Assembly (NCBI RefSeq): GCF_018343535.1
Contig: NZ_JAGYPF010000005.1
Location: forward strand, 310,001 to 374,000
Source of the DNA: Neobacillus rhizophilus
GTDB lineage: Bacteria > Bacillota > Bacilli > Bacillales > Cytobacillaceae
DNA length: 64,000 nucleotides
Direction: 5' to 3'
Position numbers and translations under genes: made by a program. The notes beneath the pieces are model-generated. The model was given only the letters and a program-made list of their open reading frames with translations, was not told the origin of the DNA and ran no database searches. Shown piece after piece: positions 55,688 through 64,000 of the stretch. How positions within the stretch are numbered: the first letter of the stretch is position 1; the number at the start of each line of letters is the position of its first letter.

Positions 55688-55831
55688 ATGTTGGATTTTA
55701 CGTGGAAAATATTTAGCCAAACAGGTAATATTGACACATATCTTCTCTTTAAAGAGCTTGAGAAGGAAAACCAAGAAATACCCGGTAATCTGAATGAAGA
55801 GCTAGCACAAATCGATTTTCCAGTTTCATAA
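55688..55831 (+). CDS. yqzL: YqzL family protein
   Basis: This 47-residue protein begins [20 protein letters not shown] and continues [12 protein letters not shown], the YqzL family pattern. The gene stands between era and recO as in B. subtilis. AAGGTGGGG lies about 8 nt before the ATG at 55688. Function unknown. Confidence 0.92.
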   Translation: MLDFTWKIFSQTGNIDTYLLFKELEKENQEIPGNLNEELAQIDFPVS

Positions 55832-55862
55832 GCAAGTCACGCGCCTCGAGAAGGTGACAATC

Positions 55863-56615
55863 ATGCTTCAGAAATGTGAAGGCATCGTCATTAGAACAAC
55901 AGATTATGGTGAAACGAACAAAATTATTACACTATATACAAGGGAATGGGGAAAGGTCGGCTTTATGGCCCGTGGAGCTAAAAAGCCTAACAGCCGTCTT
56001 TCTGCTATTTCCCAGTTATTCACTCACGGTTACTTCCTCGTTCAAAAAGGAACAGGCCTAGGAGGCCTTCAGCAGGGTGAAGTCATTTCCTCGATGCGAT
56101 CGATTGGGGAAAATATTTTTCTAACCGCATATGCAAGTTATATTGCCGAATTAACGGATAAATGTACTGAGGAGAAAAAGCCTAATCCTTTTCATTTTGA
56201 ATTGCTTTATCAGACCCTTCACTATATGAATGAAGGCTATGATGCCGATATTCTTGTGAATATCTATGAGATGAAAATGTTGAATGTTTTAGGATTATAT
56301 CCTATCTTGAATCAATGTTCCGTTTGTGGAAGCACAGACGGGCATTTTTCTTTTTCCATCCGGGAAGGCGGATTTATCTGTCACCGGTGTGTAGACAAGG
56401 ATCGCTATCATATAAAACTATCACAAGCAGCAGTAAAATTATTAAGGTTGTTTTATTATTTCGATTTGTCTAGATTAGGGAATATCTCTGTTAAAGATGA
56501 AACAAAGGCAGAACTGAAGAAAGTTATTTCGGTTTATTATGATGAATATTCTGGGCTTCATTTGAAGACAAAAAAATTCCTCGACTCGATGGGGCAATTT
56601 CGTAATCTTTTATAA
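55863..56615 (+). CDS. recO: DNA repair protein RecO
   Basis: This 250-residue recombination mediator helps load RecA on SSB-coated DNA. An N-terminal OB fold ([20 protein letters not shown], about 5-24) is followed by a helical part with a four-cysteine zinc site (CSVCGS and CHRC, about 150-180). The ATG at 55863 has GAGAAGGTGA upstream; an in-frame GTG at 55854 would overlap that ribosome site. Confidence 0.95.
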   Translation: MLQKCEGIVIRTTDYGETNKIITLYTREWGKVGFMARGAKKPNSRLSAISQLFTHGYFLVQKGTGLGGLQQGEVISSMRSIGENIFLTAYASYIAELTDKCTEEKKPNPFHFELLYQTLHYMNEGYDADILVNIYEMKMLNVLGLYPILNQCSVCGSTDGHFSFSIREGGFICHRCVDKDRYHIKLSQAAVKLLRLFYYFDLSRLGNISVKDETKAELKKVISVYYDEYSGLHLKTKKFLDSMGQFRNLL

Positions 56616-56623
56616 ATGCGATG

Positions 56624-56652
56624 TTGACAATGTTAAAAGTTTTGGTTAATAT
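56624..56652 (+). promoter_or_regulatory. SigA-type promoter of the glyQS T-box transcript
   Basis: A perfect TTGACA (56624-56629), a 17-nt spacer and TAATAT (56647-56652) precede the T-box leader. Confidence 0.65.
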
Positions 56653-56674
56653 TAGCTTTAAAATTAATATTTGC

Positions 56675-56868
56675 GTTGACAGAAAGTAGTACTTAGTTCC
56701 CTCTATAAAAGCGAACCTAGGACAGTGTAAGCTAGGGTGTAGAGCATTAAGGAAGGCGTTCTTGAGCAAAGTTGTATTAAGGTGGCTGCTTTTAGGCAGC
56801 AAATAGGGTGGAACCGCGGGTAACTCTCGTCCCTATGCTTATTATAGGCATAGGGACGGGAGTTTTTT
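56675..56868 (+). promoter_or_regulatory. Glycine T-box riboswitch
   Basis: The leader contains Stem I-type sequence (AGAAAGTAGT, GCGAACCTAGGACAGTG), a likely GGC specifier in GGAAGGCGTT (GGC at 56755-56757) and the T-box core AGGGTGGAACCGCGGG (56805-56820). The terminator ACTCTCGTCCCTATGC/GCATAGGGACGGGAGT (about 56823-56863) ends in a T-run. Uncharged tRNA-Gly binding should favour the antiterminator and allow glyQS expression. Confidence 0.95.
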
Positions 56869-56901
56869 ATTTATTAAGAATATGAAAAAGGAGTTATTAC
56901 G

Positions 56902-58284
56902 ATGAGTGTAACAATGGAACAGATTGTCTCACACGCTAAGCACAGAGGTTTTATTTTTCCGGGGTCTGAAATTTACGGAGGACTTGCAAACACTTGGGAT
57001 TACGGTCCTTTAGGTGTCGAATTTAAAAATAATATAAAAGCTGCCTGGTGGAAGAAGTTTGTTCAGGAGTCACCATATAATGTTGGCTTAGATGCGGCAA
57101 TCCTCATGAACCCAAGGACATGGGAAGCTTCAGGGCATATCGGCAACTTTAACGATCCAATGATTGACTGCAAAAACTGTAAAGCCCGTCACCGTGCTGA
57201 TAAATTGATTGAAAATGCGCTTGAAGAAAAAGACATTGAGATGGTGGTAGATGGCCTTCCGTTTGAAAAAATGGAAGAGCTGATTAAAGAGCATAATATT
57301 GCCTGCCCAGAATGTGGCAGCCACGATTTTACCGGCATCCGCCAATTTAATCTTATGTTTAAAACATTCCAGGGTGTTACGGAAACAAGTGCAAATGAAA
57401 TTTTTCTTCGTCCGGAAACAGCTCAAGGTATTTTCGTAAACTTTAAAAATGTACAGCGGACAATGCGTAAGAAACTGCCATTTGGTATTGCCCAAATCGG
57501 TAAAAGCTTCCGTAATGAAATTACACCGGGTAACTTTACCTTCCGCACGAGAGAATTTGAGCAAATGGAGCTCGAATTCTTCTGCAAACCAGGAGAGGAA
57601 CTAAATTGGTTTGATTATTGGAAGCAATTTGCGGAAAAATGGCTCTTGTCATTAGGTCTTAACCAAGAAAACTTAAGGCTTCGCGACCATTCCGAAGACG
57701 AACTGTCCCATTACAGCAATGCTACAACTGATTTTGAATATAAATTCCCGTTTGGCTGGGGTGAGCTTTGGGGTGTTGCCTCTAGAACAGATTATGATTT
57801 GAAGCAGCATATGCAATATTCCGGTGAGGATTTCAATTATATTGATCCGGAAACAAATGAGCGTTATATTCCATACTGCATTGAGCCTTCCCTTGGTGCA
57901 GACCGGGTAACGTTGGCTTTCTTAATCGATGCTTATGATGAAGAGCAGTTAGAAGATGGAACATCCAGAACAGTTATGCGTTTCCATCCTGCCCTCGCAC
58001 CGTTTAAGGCAGCAATTCTTCCGCTTTCGAAGAAGCTTTCCGACGGAGCACGAGAAGTATTTGAACAATTAGCAAAACACTTTAACGTAGATTATGATGA
58101 AGCAGGCTCTATCGGTAAACGATACCGCCGCCATGATGAAATTGGTACTCCATTCTGTATCACATATGACTTTGATTCCCAGGAAGATCAAATGGTTACC
58201 GTCAGAGACCGCGACACAATGGAACAAACAAGGGTTCCAATCGCGGAGCTTGCTGCATTCTTACAGGAAAAGGTATTATTCTAA
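56902..58284 (+). CDS. glyQS: Glycine--tRNA ligase, single-chain alpha2 type
   Basis: This 460-residue class II synthetase charges tRNA-Gly. Motifs include [20 protein letters not shown] (about 15-34), a zinc-type cysteine group (CKNC, CPEC), motif 2 [20 protein letters not shown] (about 201-220), motif 3 [13 protein letters not shown] and a C-terminal anticodon-binding domain (about 365-455). B. subtilis uses the separate alpha and beta chains GlyQ and GlyS at this locus, so this is the eukaryotic/archaeal-like alpha2 form in its place. AAAGGAG precedes the ATG. Confidence 0.96.
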   Translation: MSVTMEQIVSHAKHRGFIFPGSEIYGGLANTWDYGPLGVEFKNNIKAAWWKKFVQESPYNVGLDAAILMNPRTWEASGHIGNFNDPMIDCKNCKARHRADKLIENALEEKDIEMVVDGLPFEKMEELIKEHNIACPECGSHDFTGIRQFNLMFKTFQGVTETSANEIFLRPETAQGIFVNFKNVQRTMRKKLPFGIAQIGKSFRNEITPGNFTFRTREFEQMELEFFCKPGEELNWFDYWKQFAEKWLLSLGLNQENLRLRDHSEDELSHYSNATTDFEYKFPFGWGELWGVASRTDYDLKQHMQYSGEDFNYIDPETNERYIPYCIEPSLGADRVTLAFLIDAYDEEQLEDGTSRTVMRFHPALAPFKAAILPLSKKLSDGAREVFEQLAKHFNVDYDEAGSIGKRYRRHDEIGTPFCITYDFDSQEDQMVTVRDRDTMEQTRVPIAELAAFLQEKVLF

Positions 58285-58377
58285 GAAAAAGGTGCGGAAA
58301 CCCGCGTCTCAGATTGTCATGAAAAGTTATTTTTAATTCGGCAAATTTTTATTAATAGATTGTCCCTGCTAACTGGC

Positions 58378-58510
58378 CTGTTGATTTCCGCTCCGGGCAC
58401 TCGCTTTCCGCGGGGAGGTCCTGGAGCCTCCTCGGCGCTGAAGGCGCCTCCGGGGTTTCCAGTGACCTCTATATCCCGCAGGAGTCGGTGCCCTCCGCTC
58501 CAATCAACAG
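58378..58510 (-). mobile_element. 133-bp GC-rich MITE-like element S2, copy B
   Basis: It runs from CTGTTGATTTCCGCTCC to CCGCTCCAATCAACAG and is the reverse complement of 28333-28465, with the same 133-bp length and 9-bp terminal inverted repeats. Confidence 0.75.
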
Positions 58511-58530
58511 GGAGGTAAATCAAATAAAGT

Positions 58531-58581
58531 ATTGCAACACACTTTTTCCAATCTTGCTTAGTGTGTTGCAATCTTTTTTTT
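58531..58581. terminator. Island hairpin, copy B (intact, with T-run)
   Basis: A perfect 13-bp stem ATTGCAACACACT/AGTGTGTTGCAAT (58531-58543 and 58560-58572) is followed by C and eight T residues on the plus strand. It can terminate transcripts from glyQS. The decayed homologue is at 28270-28309. Confidence 0.8.
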
Positions 58582-58815
58582 ATTTTGGCATGCTGTAGCT
58601 TGGAGGGCTCGTTCACTGGAATTTTCAATTCGCTGATTTTGTTCTTCTACGTATTTGAGGGACATTTCCTTATCGGGTTCCTGCTTTTTTATCCTTCGAT
58701 TGATGAAAGGCATTTGTAAAGGGGAGACCATGGTAATATTAGAATCAGCTTCTTTACCATTTGTTTCATCACATCCCTTTTTATTATTTTGTGAGTTGAA
58801 GGCATTATTGAGCAC
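58558..58815 (-). CDS. Hypothetical 85-codon ORF in the second repeat island
   Basis: The GTG-started frame encodes 85 residues, with a hydrophilic, helix-prone C-terminal half (DKEMSLKYVEEQNQRIENSS). No clear ribosome site is present. An internal ATG (MVSPLQMPFINRR) is another possible start. The end of the frame runs into the 13-bp hairpin, which is unusual for a real gene. DNA at about 58625-58675 aligns by eye with the 52-bp unit of the first island. It could be a small gene or chance-open payload. Confidence 0.3.
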   Translation of the reverse strand: MLNNAFNSQNNKKGCDETNGKEADSNITMVSPLQMPFINRRIKKQEPDKEMSLKYVEEQNQRIENSSERALQATACQNKKKIATH

Positions 58816-58817
58816 AC

Positions 58818-58951
58818 CTGTTGATTGGAGCGGAAGGCGCGAAGACTCCTGCGGGAGTACGGGGCAGGGGAGACCCCGCAGGAGCGATAGCTCCGAGGAG
58901 GCTCCACGGCACGCCCGCGGAAAGCGAAGCGCCTGGAGCGCAAATCAACAG
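58818..58951 (+). mobile_element. 134-bp GC-rich MITE-like element S1, copy B
   Basis: It runs from CTGTTGATTGGAGCGG to GGAGCGCAAATCAACAG, the reverse complement of 27797-27929 apart from scattered changes. A further 35 bases beyond its left end also match the flank of copy A. Confidence 0.75.
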
Positions 58952-59022
58952 CCCTTTTGAAAAGTCTTTAAATTAATAAGGATATAACAAATTAAAGAGG
59001 AGTATTGTTAATGAATGAAATA

Positions 59023-59078
59023 TAAGGCTATCGAAAGTTTTTCGACAGCCTGAGGTGCGGAAACCCGCACCTTTTCCT
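59023..59078 (+). terminator. Two hairpins at the outer edge of the second island
   Basis: AGGCTATCGAAA/TTTCGACAGCCT (59023-59052) is a near copy of the holA terminator stem. It is followed by GGTGCGG-AAA-CCCGCACC (59055-59072) and TTTT. Confidence 0.65.
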
Positions 59079-59085
59079 ATTTGGC

Positions 59086-59187
59086 TAATAGGAAATTATA
59101 AATTTTCACAAATTTATAATTTCCTAACGCATAAATTCAACTACGCCTCATGAACCGTCCTATCGGACTCGCCAATCGGCGAGTTTG
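59086..59187 (+). repeat. Dispersed two-hairpin element, copy 4 (best preserved)
   Basis: A perfect 16-bp hairpin AGGAAATTATAAATTT/AAATTTATAATTTCCT (59090-59105 and 59110-59125) leads to the core CAACTACGCCTCATGAACCG. It ends in the 7-bp hairpin ACTCGCC-AATC-GGCGAGT (59167-59184) with TTT. It lies upstream of ccpN. Confidence 0.8.
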
Positions 59188-59287
59188 CATTTATAGTTCA
59201 TAGCCTATTCATTTCAATTAGATAGCATTTAGTATATAATATTGCTAAATAAAAGGCTTCTGGATACTTTCAGGAATTTTAAGGGTG

Positions 59288-59920
59288 GTGAGGACAATCG
59301 AACTGACAAAACGCCAAGAGCTGATATTAGATATAGTAAAGGAAAATGGGCCGATCACAGGGGAGCATATTGCTGACCAATTGAACTTAACCAGAGCTAC
59401 CTTAAGACCGGATCTTGCCATTTTGACAATGGCCGGTTTTTTAGATGCCAGGCCCCGGGTCGGATATTTTTATACAGGAAAATCAGGAGCGCAATTATTA
59501 ACGGAAAATCTCCAACGAGTATATGTGAGGGACTACCAATCCATCCCGGTTGTCGTAAATGAAAACGTCTCGGTTTATGATGCTATTTGCACCATGTTCC
59601 TTGAGGACGTAGGGACATTATTTGTGGTCGACCAAAATACTGTTTTAGTTGGAGTTCTATCCAGAAAAGATTTGCTTCGGGCAAGTATTGGGAAACAAGA
59701 GTTAACGACCATTCCTGTCAATATCATCATGACAAGAATGCCCAATATAACCATGTGCGAACGGGATGACCTGCTGATTGAGGTAGCAAAAAAGTTGATT
59801 GAAAAACAAATTGATGCACTTCCGGTAGTGAGAAAAACGGAAAAAGGCTATGAAGTTATCGGCAGAGTAACGAAAACGAACATTACCAAAGCCTTTGTTT
59901 CATTAGGCGATGATGAATAA
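59288..59920 (+). CDS. ccpN: Transcriptional repressor CcpN (YqzB), HTH plus CBS pair
   Basis: This 210-residue repressor controls gluconeogenic genes (gapB, pckA) and the small RNA SR1 in B. subtilis. An N-terminal winged helix (LTKRQELILDIVKENGPITG ... NLTRATLRPDLAILTMAGF, about 4-53) precedes two CBS domains (about 85-205) that sense nucleotides. The start is uncertain: GTG 59285 and GTG 59288 overlap the only ribosome-like site, AAGGGTGGTGAGG. It is followed by ppsR, its usual partner. Confidence 0.93.
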   Translation: MRTIELTKRQELILDIVKENGPITGEHIADQLNLTRATLRPDLAILTMAGFLDARPRVGYFYTGKSGAQLLTENLQRVYVRDYQSIPVVVNENVSVYDAICTMFLEDVGTLFVVDQNTVLVGVLSRKDLLRASIGKQELTTIPVNIIMTRMPNITMCERDDLLIEVAKKLIEKQIDALPVVRKTEKGYEVIGRVTKTNITKAFVSLGDDE

Positions 59921-59954
59921 AAGTTTGTTAATAAGAAGGAGTTGATTTGGGAGA

Positions 59955-60764
59955 ATGGTCTCGCCAGTGATTTATGTGGTATCAGATTCAGTAGGTGAAA
60001 CGGCCGAATTAGTAACAAAAGCGGCTATCAGTCAGTTTAACGGATCCGGGATGACATTAAAGAGATTCCCTTATGTAGAAGATAAGGAACATATAGATGA
60101 AGTCTTGTCACTAGTTTCTATGGACCATGCAATGGTGGCATATACACTTGTCAAACCGGAAATGCGTACATATATGAAAGAAAGAACAGATATAGAAGGA
60201 ATATCAGCTGTGGATTTAATTGGTCCGATTATCGATCAAATTCAAAGCTTCAGCGGCAAAGAACCATTGTGTGAACCAGGGCTTGTCCGTAAATTGGATG
60301 AGGATTATTTTAAAAAGGTTGAGGCAATTGAATTTGCTGTAAAGTATGATGACGGCCGTGATCCCCGAGGGATTTTAAAGGCAGATATTGTGCTAATAGG
60401 TGTATCTCGAACCTCGAAAACTCCTTTATCCCAGTATTTGGCCCACAAACGTCTAAAAGTGGCCAATGTCCCGCTTGTTCCAGAGGTTGATCCGCCGGAA
60501 GAACTTTATAAAGTCCCGAAAGAGAAATGCTTTGGCTTAAAAATCAGTCCAGAAAAGTTAAATAACATAAGAAGAGAAAGACTGCTTTCTTTAGGATTAA
60601 ATGATCAGGCTAGCTATGCAAACATTGACAGGATAAAAGAAGAGCTGAATTTTTTTGAAAAGGTTGTACAGAAAATTAATTGTCCTGTTGTTGATGTAAC
60701 CAATAAAGCAGTTGAAGAAACGGCCAATGTTATTTTAAACTATATTCAAAAAGGCAGGCCATAG
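59955..60764 (+). CDS. ppsR: Pyruvate, water dikinase / PPDK regulatory protein PpsR (YqfL)
   Basis: This 269-residue DUF299 protein is a bifunctional ADP-dependent kinase and phosphorylase acting on PEP synthase or pyruvate phosphate dikinase. The P-loop-like motif is [16 protein letters not shown] (about 149-164). [16 protein letters not shown] is near the N-terminus (about 9-24). In B. subtilis YqfL is required for CcpN-linked control, matching its position 34 nt after ccpN. AAGGAG lies about 20 nt before the ATG at 59955 and TTGGGAG is closer. Confidence 0.92.
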   Translation: MVSPVIYVVSDSVGETAELVTKAAISQFNGSGMTLKRFPYVEDKEHIDEVLSLVSMDHAMVAYTLVKPEMRTYMKERTDIEGISAVDLIGPIIDQIQSFSGKEPLCEPGLVRKLDEDYFKKVEAIEFAVKYDDGRDPRGILKADIVLIGVSRTSKTPLSQYLAHKRLKVANVPLVPEVDPPEELYKVPKEKCFGLKISPEKLNNIRRERLLSLGLNDQASYANIDRIKEELNFFEKVVQKINCPVVDVTNKAVEETANVILNYIQKGRP

Positions 60765-60792
60765 CACATAATCTTATGATTATGTGCTTTTT
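60763..60792 (+). terminator. Terminator after ppsR
   Basis: A perfect 11-bp stem AGCACATAATC/GATTATGTGCT (60763-60773 and 60778-60788) is followed by TTTTT. Confidence 0.9.
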
Positions 60793-61022
60793 GCTTATTG
60801 GGTGAAAAAAATAATAAAAAAAATAATAAAAAAAAGTTATGGCAAAATGATAACGAATATACTATAATAAAAAATTGTGATAAAAATATATGTTTTTAGG
60901 TTTAGACTTGCATTTGAACGAATAAACTATTTACTGTGAGATGTCAAGGGGACCTACAAAAAAAAATTCGACATAAATCCTTTTTTTCACTCTAAGGAAT
61001 TTTTTTTTGAAATTCTTATTTT

Positions 61023-61077
61023 ATCGGGAAAATTTCTCCATAACCCGTTTGCCTGCTCGTAAATCGGCGAGTTTTCC
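61023..61077 (+). repeat. Dispersed two-hairpin element, copy 5 (degenerate)
   Basis: The 3' part GCTCGTAAATCGGCGAGTTTT matches the end of the other copies. The left part is diverged, but GGGAAAA (61026-61032) can pair with TTTTCCC (61072-61078). The remainder of 60793-61131 is AT-rich with A- and T-runs and shows nothing else. Confidence 0.45.
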
Positions 61078-61131
61078 CAATAAAATTAATCTGGAAAGAA
61101 GGAATATTCGGAGTGATGTAGAATTAATAAA

Positions 61132-61390
61132 ATGGTGAGAGACCACCCGACAATTTATGTCGATGCTGATTCCTGCCCGGTCAAGGCGGAGATTGTCGAA
61201 ATTGCAAAGAAATTCGCCATTGACATATTTTTTATCGCCTCCTATGACCACTACAGCAAGGAACAGATTCCCCAACGCGAAGGCTTTGAGGAAGGGAGTT
61301 AAGGTAAAGATCCAACCTTTTCGTTTAGCGGATCGGCAAAAATTTACGGCAGAATTAACAAAAATTTTGTCGAAATTTGCAGGAATTTAA
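61132..61390 (+). pseudogene. yqxD: yqxD (YaiI/DUF188) remnant with internal deletion and frame change
   Basis: The ATG at 61132 opens MVRDHPTIYVDADSCPVKAE and continues to FIASYDHYS, the N-terminal third of YaiI/YqxD proteins, but stops after 56 codons (61300-61302). In the +1 frame, from about 61285 to 61390, the sequence encodes LRKGVKVKIQPFRLADRQKF and then TAELTKILSKFAGI, the family's C-terminus. The middle of roughly 80 to 90 residues is missing. The gene sits between ppsR and dnaG, the usual yqxD position. A sequencing error alone cannot explain the missing middle. Confidence 0.85.
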
Positions 61391-61432
61391 AATGAAGGTG
61401 TTGAATACCTGTATATCAATGGAGTTGTTTTC

Positions 61433-63241
61433 ATGGCAGACCGTATTGCCGAAGAAAAAATAGATCAAATTCGTCAGGCTGTTGATATTGTCGAGGTAAT
61501 CAGCGATTATGTAGGGTTGAAAAAACAGGGGCGAAATTACTTCGGATTATGTCCTTTCCATGGAGAGAGCACCCCGTCATTTTCAGTATCGCCTGACAAA
61601 CAAATCTTCCATTGCTTTGGCTGTGGTGCAGGCGGAAATGTTTTTTCTTTTTTAATGGAACTAGAGGGAATTTCATTTCAGGAAGCGGCTATGAAACTGG
61701 CTGCAAGAGGAAATATTAATCTTGAAATAAATTTATCCTCCGCTCACTCCGAGAAAAAAATTTCTGATGAACTTCAGGCCATGCTTGATGCTCATGAGCT
61801 GTTACGTAAATTTTATCATCACTTGCTGGTAAATACAAAAGAAGGACAGCATGCATTGGAGTATCTGCTTGGAAGAGGATTTACACATGAGTCGATTGAA
61901 AAATTTCAAATTGGTTATTCCTTGAATTCGTGGGATTTTGTTTATAAGTTCCTAACGAAACGGGATTTTTCTCCCGAATGGATGGAAAAAGCCGGACTCA
62001 TCATTAAACGTGAAAAAGATGGAACATACTTTGATCGATTTAGGGATCGAATTATGTTTCCGATATTCAACAGAAATGGAAATACGATTGCTTTTTCAGG
62101 GAGAACACTAGGGGCCGATGAGCCCAAATATTTAAATAGTCCCGAAACAGCAATCTTTAATAAAAGCAAAATTTTATACAATTACAACTTGGCTAAGCCC
62201 AGCATAAAAAAATCCCAGCAGGCAGTTTTATTTGAAGGGTTTGCAGATGTGATTGCCGCTGACCGCGCTGGAATCGAAAATGGCATTGCGACAATGGGGA
62301 CATCGTTGACTGATGATCATATCGCTCTTTTGCGTACTAGCGCGCAAATCATCACCATTTGCTATGATTCAGATAAAGCAGGAATTGAAGCAGCGTTTCG
62401 AGCTGGCAACCATTTGAACGATGCAGGCTTTCAAATAAAAGTAGCTTTAATGCCTGATGGTATGGACCCGGATGAATATATTAAGAAGAACAGTCCGGAG
62501 AAATTTCGCGGCGAGGTAATTGGCGCAAGTTTAACTTGGATGGCTTTTAAAATTCTTTATTTTCGAAGAGGAAAAAATCTTCAGAATGAAGGAGATAGGC
62601 TTGCTTATATCGAACAAATAGTAAAAGAAATCAGCAAATTAACAAAAGCCGTTGAAAAGGATCATTATTTGAGGCAAATTGCGGCAGAGTTTTCCCTATC
62701 ATTAGATTCCTTAAAACAGCAGGAACAGCAGATTTATTTTGCGGAGAAGAAAAAGGAAATTGGTAAGAACGAACCAAAATCTAAACCGATTCTTGTACAA
62801 AAAAAAGTAAATGAATTAAAACCTGCGTATTATAGGGCAGAAAGATGTCTCATTGCTCATATGCTAAAAAGCAGGGATAACACCTATAAGGTGCAGGAGT
62901 TACTACAGGGAGATACGTTTAACGAAGATGAACATCAGGCAATCATAACCTATCTTTTGGCATTTTACGAAGAACATATTAACCCTGATTCAAGCGCATT
63001 TTTATCCTATATTCATGATGAAAATCTAAGAAGAATAGTCGCCAACATCGAAATGATGTCAATTAATGATGAATTAAGTCATCAGGAATTAACTGATTAT
63101 ATCAAACAGGTGTTGAAACATAAAAAATTGTTAAAAATAAAGGAAAAAGAAGCTGAGTTAAAAGAAGCGGAGCGACACAGTGATTTTAGGCTGGCTGCTG
63201 CGATTGGAAATGAAATCAATCAATTGCGTAAATCACTATAG
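61433..63241 (+). CDS. dnaG: DNA primase DnaG
   Basis: This 602-residue primase makes RNA primers at the replication fork. An N-terminal zinc-binding domain (CPFHGESTPSFSVSPD ... FHCFGCGAGGNVF, about 40-68) is followed by the RNA polymerase domain with YFDRFRDRIMFPIFN and TOPRIM residues in FEGFADVIAA and TICYDSDKAGIEAA (about 265-320). A C-terminal helicase-interacting domain (about 460-600) completes the chain. ATG 61433 lies 43 nt after the yqxD remnant. It precedes sigA, the macromolecular synthesis operon. Confidence 0.96.
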   Translation: MADRIAEEKIDQIRQAVDIVEVISDYVGLKKQGRNYFGLCPFHGESTPSFSVSPDKQIFHCFGCGAGGNVFSFLMELEGISFQEAAMKLAARGNINLEINLSSAHSEKKISDELQAMLDAHELLRKFYHHLLVNTKEGQHALEYLLGRGFTHESIEKFQIGYSLNSWDFVYKFLTKRDFSPEWMEKAGLIIKREKDGTYFDRFRDRIMFPIFNRNGNTIAFSGRTLGADEPKYLNSPETAIFNKSKILYNYNLAKPSIKKSQQAVLFEGFADVIAADRAGIENGIATMGTSLTDDHIALLRTSAQIITICYDSDKAGIEAAFRAGNHLNDAGFQIKVALMPDGMDPDEYIKKNSPEKFRGEVIGASLTWMAFKILYFRRGKNLQNEGDRLAYIEQIVKEISKLTKAVEKDHYLRQIAAEFSLSLDSLKQQEQQIYFAEKKKEIGKNEPKSKPILVQKKVNELKPAYYRAERCLIAHMLKSRDNTYKVQELLQGDTFNEDEHQAIITYLLAFYEEHINPDSSAFLSYIHDENLRRIVANIEMMSINDELSHQELTDYIKQVLKHKKLLKIKEKEAELKEAERHSDFRLAAAIGNEINQLRKSL

Positions 63242-63284
63242 AGTAATTTAGTGTGTTTGATTATTTGAAGGAGGGGACCCCCGT

Positions 63285-64000
63285 ATGGCTGCTGAAAAAT
63301 CAGCACGTGCAAGCGAGGTCGAGAATGAATTGACCCTTGAGCAAGTGAAAGACCAGTTAACCGCATTGGGTAAAAAAGTTGGTGTCCTTGCCTATGATGA
63401 TATTGCTGAGAAAATGGCAAATTTCGACGTGGAATCCGATCAGATGGATGAGTTTTATGAATTCCTTGGCGACCAGGGAATTGAATTAGTTGGTGATAGT
63501 GATGAAGAGGACGATGATGATCCAAGCATCAAGGCGCTATCAAAAGATGATGATGGCGATGAATTTGATTTAAATGATCTAAGCGTACCTCCAGGTGTAA
63601 AAATCAACGACCCTGTTCGTATGTACTTAAAGGAAATTGGCCGGGTTGATTTGCTTTCTGCTGAAGAGGAAATTAACTTAGCCCACCGCATTGAACAAGG
63701 TGATGAAGAAGCAAAGCGGCGCCTTGCTGAAGCAAACCTCCGTCTTGTTGTTAGTATTGCAAAACGCTACGTTGGCCGTGGCATGTTGTTCCTTGACCTT
63801 ATCCAGGAAGGAAATATGGGTCTCATCAAAGCGGTTGAAAAATTTGATTATCGTAAAGGCTTTAAATTTAGTACATATGCCACATGGTGGATTCGCCAAG
63901 CCATAACCCGCGCCATTGCCGATCAGGCGAGAACAATCCGGATACCAGTGCATATGGTAGAGACAATTAACAAGCTTATTCGTGTTCAGCGTCAGTTGCT
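63285..64000 (+). CDS. sigA: RNA polymerase primary sigma factor SigA, N-terminal part
   Basis: The first 238 codons of the main sigma factor are present; the gene runs off the window. Region 1.1 (about 15-85) precedes an acidic linker ([11 protein letters not shown]). Region 1.2 is [21 protein letters not shown]. Region 2 contains [40 protein letters not shown] and [15 protein letters not shown], and region 3 begins [17 protein letters not shown]. The ATG at 63285 follows AAGGAGGGGAC. It is 43 nt after dnaG and in the same operon. Confidence 0.97.
   Translation, partial: MAAEKSARASEVENELTLEQVKDQLTALGKKVGVLAYDDIAEKMANFDVESDQMDEFYEFLGDQGIELVGDSDEEDDDDPSIKALSKDDDGDEFDLNDLSVPPGVKINDPVRMYLKEIGRVDLLSAEEEINLAHRIEQGDEEAKRRLAEANLRLVVSIAKRYVGRGMLFLDLIQEGNMGLIKAVEKFDYRKGFKFSTYATWWIRQAITRAIADQARTIRIPVHMVETINKLIRVQRQL

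Noticed and set aside
58655-58960. 101-codon plus-strand frame over element S1 copy B
   Set aside because: Half of it translates the non-coding repeat; no ribosome site and opposite to the other candidate frame.

Overview
The window is a low-GC Gram-positive chromosome segment of about 64 kb. It almost certainly comes from an endospore-forming member of Bacillaceae. It carries sigK, gpr, spoIIP, yqfC, yqfD, sda and a YjcZ-type peptide. The gene order closely follows the Bacillus subtilis yrrL-yrrS, yqeG-comEC-holA, rpsT-gpr-spoIIP-lepA-hemW-hrcA-dnaK and rpsU-era-recO-dnaG-sigA blocks. A single-chain glycyl-tRNA synthetase and several repeat families point to a species other than B. subtilis. 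The exact genus cannot be fixed from sequence reading alone.

Layout. 1-8855: end of mltG, the tRNA U34 hydroxylation/methoxylation genes (trmR, trhP1, trhP2), udk, greA, pbpI, yrrS, a YrzA-type gene, mtnN and a YrhC-type gene. 8856-10300: a run of very small open reading frames, including three tandem YrzI paralogues, behind one strong promoter and two attenuator-like hairpins. 10306-16140: pepF, a YjcZ-type peptide, a BNR-like lipoprotein, an uninterrupted sigK, pssA, psd, and sda with DnaA boxes upstream. 16574-21600: the tightly packed yqeG-yqeH-aroE-yhbY-nadD-yqeK-rsfS-yqeM operon. 21670-27724: comER, comEA, comEB, comEC, yqzM and holA. 27725-28676: a repeat island. 28677-43346: rpsT, gpr, spoIIP, yqxA, lepA, hemW, then the CIRCE-controlled hrcA-grpE-dnaK-dnaJ operon with prmA, rsmE and mtaB. 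43415-44193: a 15-unit minisatellite. 44224-58284: a Na/Pi symporter, rpsU, yqeY, a short NfeD, floA, yqfB-like, yqfC, yqfD, phoH, pgpH, ybeY, dgkA, cdd, era, yqzL, recO and a T-box-controlled glycyl-tRNA synthetase. 58285-59280: a second repeat island. 59288-64000: ccpN, ppsR, a decayed yqxD, dnaG and the first part of sigA.

Most of the window is conserved housekeeping and sporulation sequence. The novelty lies between genes. (1) Two homologous composite islands at 27.7-28.5 kb and 58.4-59.05 kb lie in inverted orientation. Each is ordered as hairpin, 133-bp element S1, payload, 13-bp-stem hairpin, 133-bp element S2; in one island part of the payload has expanded into 52-bp tandem units. (2) An unrelated 52-bp minisatellite with higher-order structure lies downstream of mtaB. 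(3) A dispersed element (five copies) has a variable 5' hairpin, a conserved core and a terminator-like 3' hairpin. (4) The YrzI small-protein cluster has a leader ORF and two tandem terminators. (5) At pbpI and yqfC, intrinsic terminators run straight into the next start codon. (6) yqxD is a remnant with an internal deletion.
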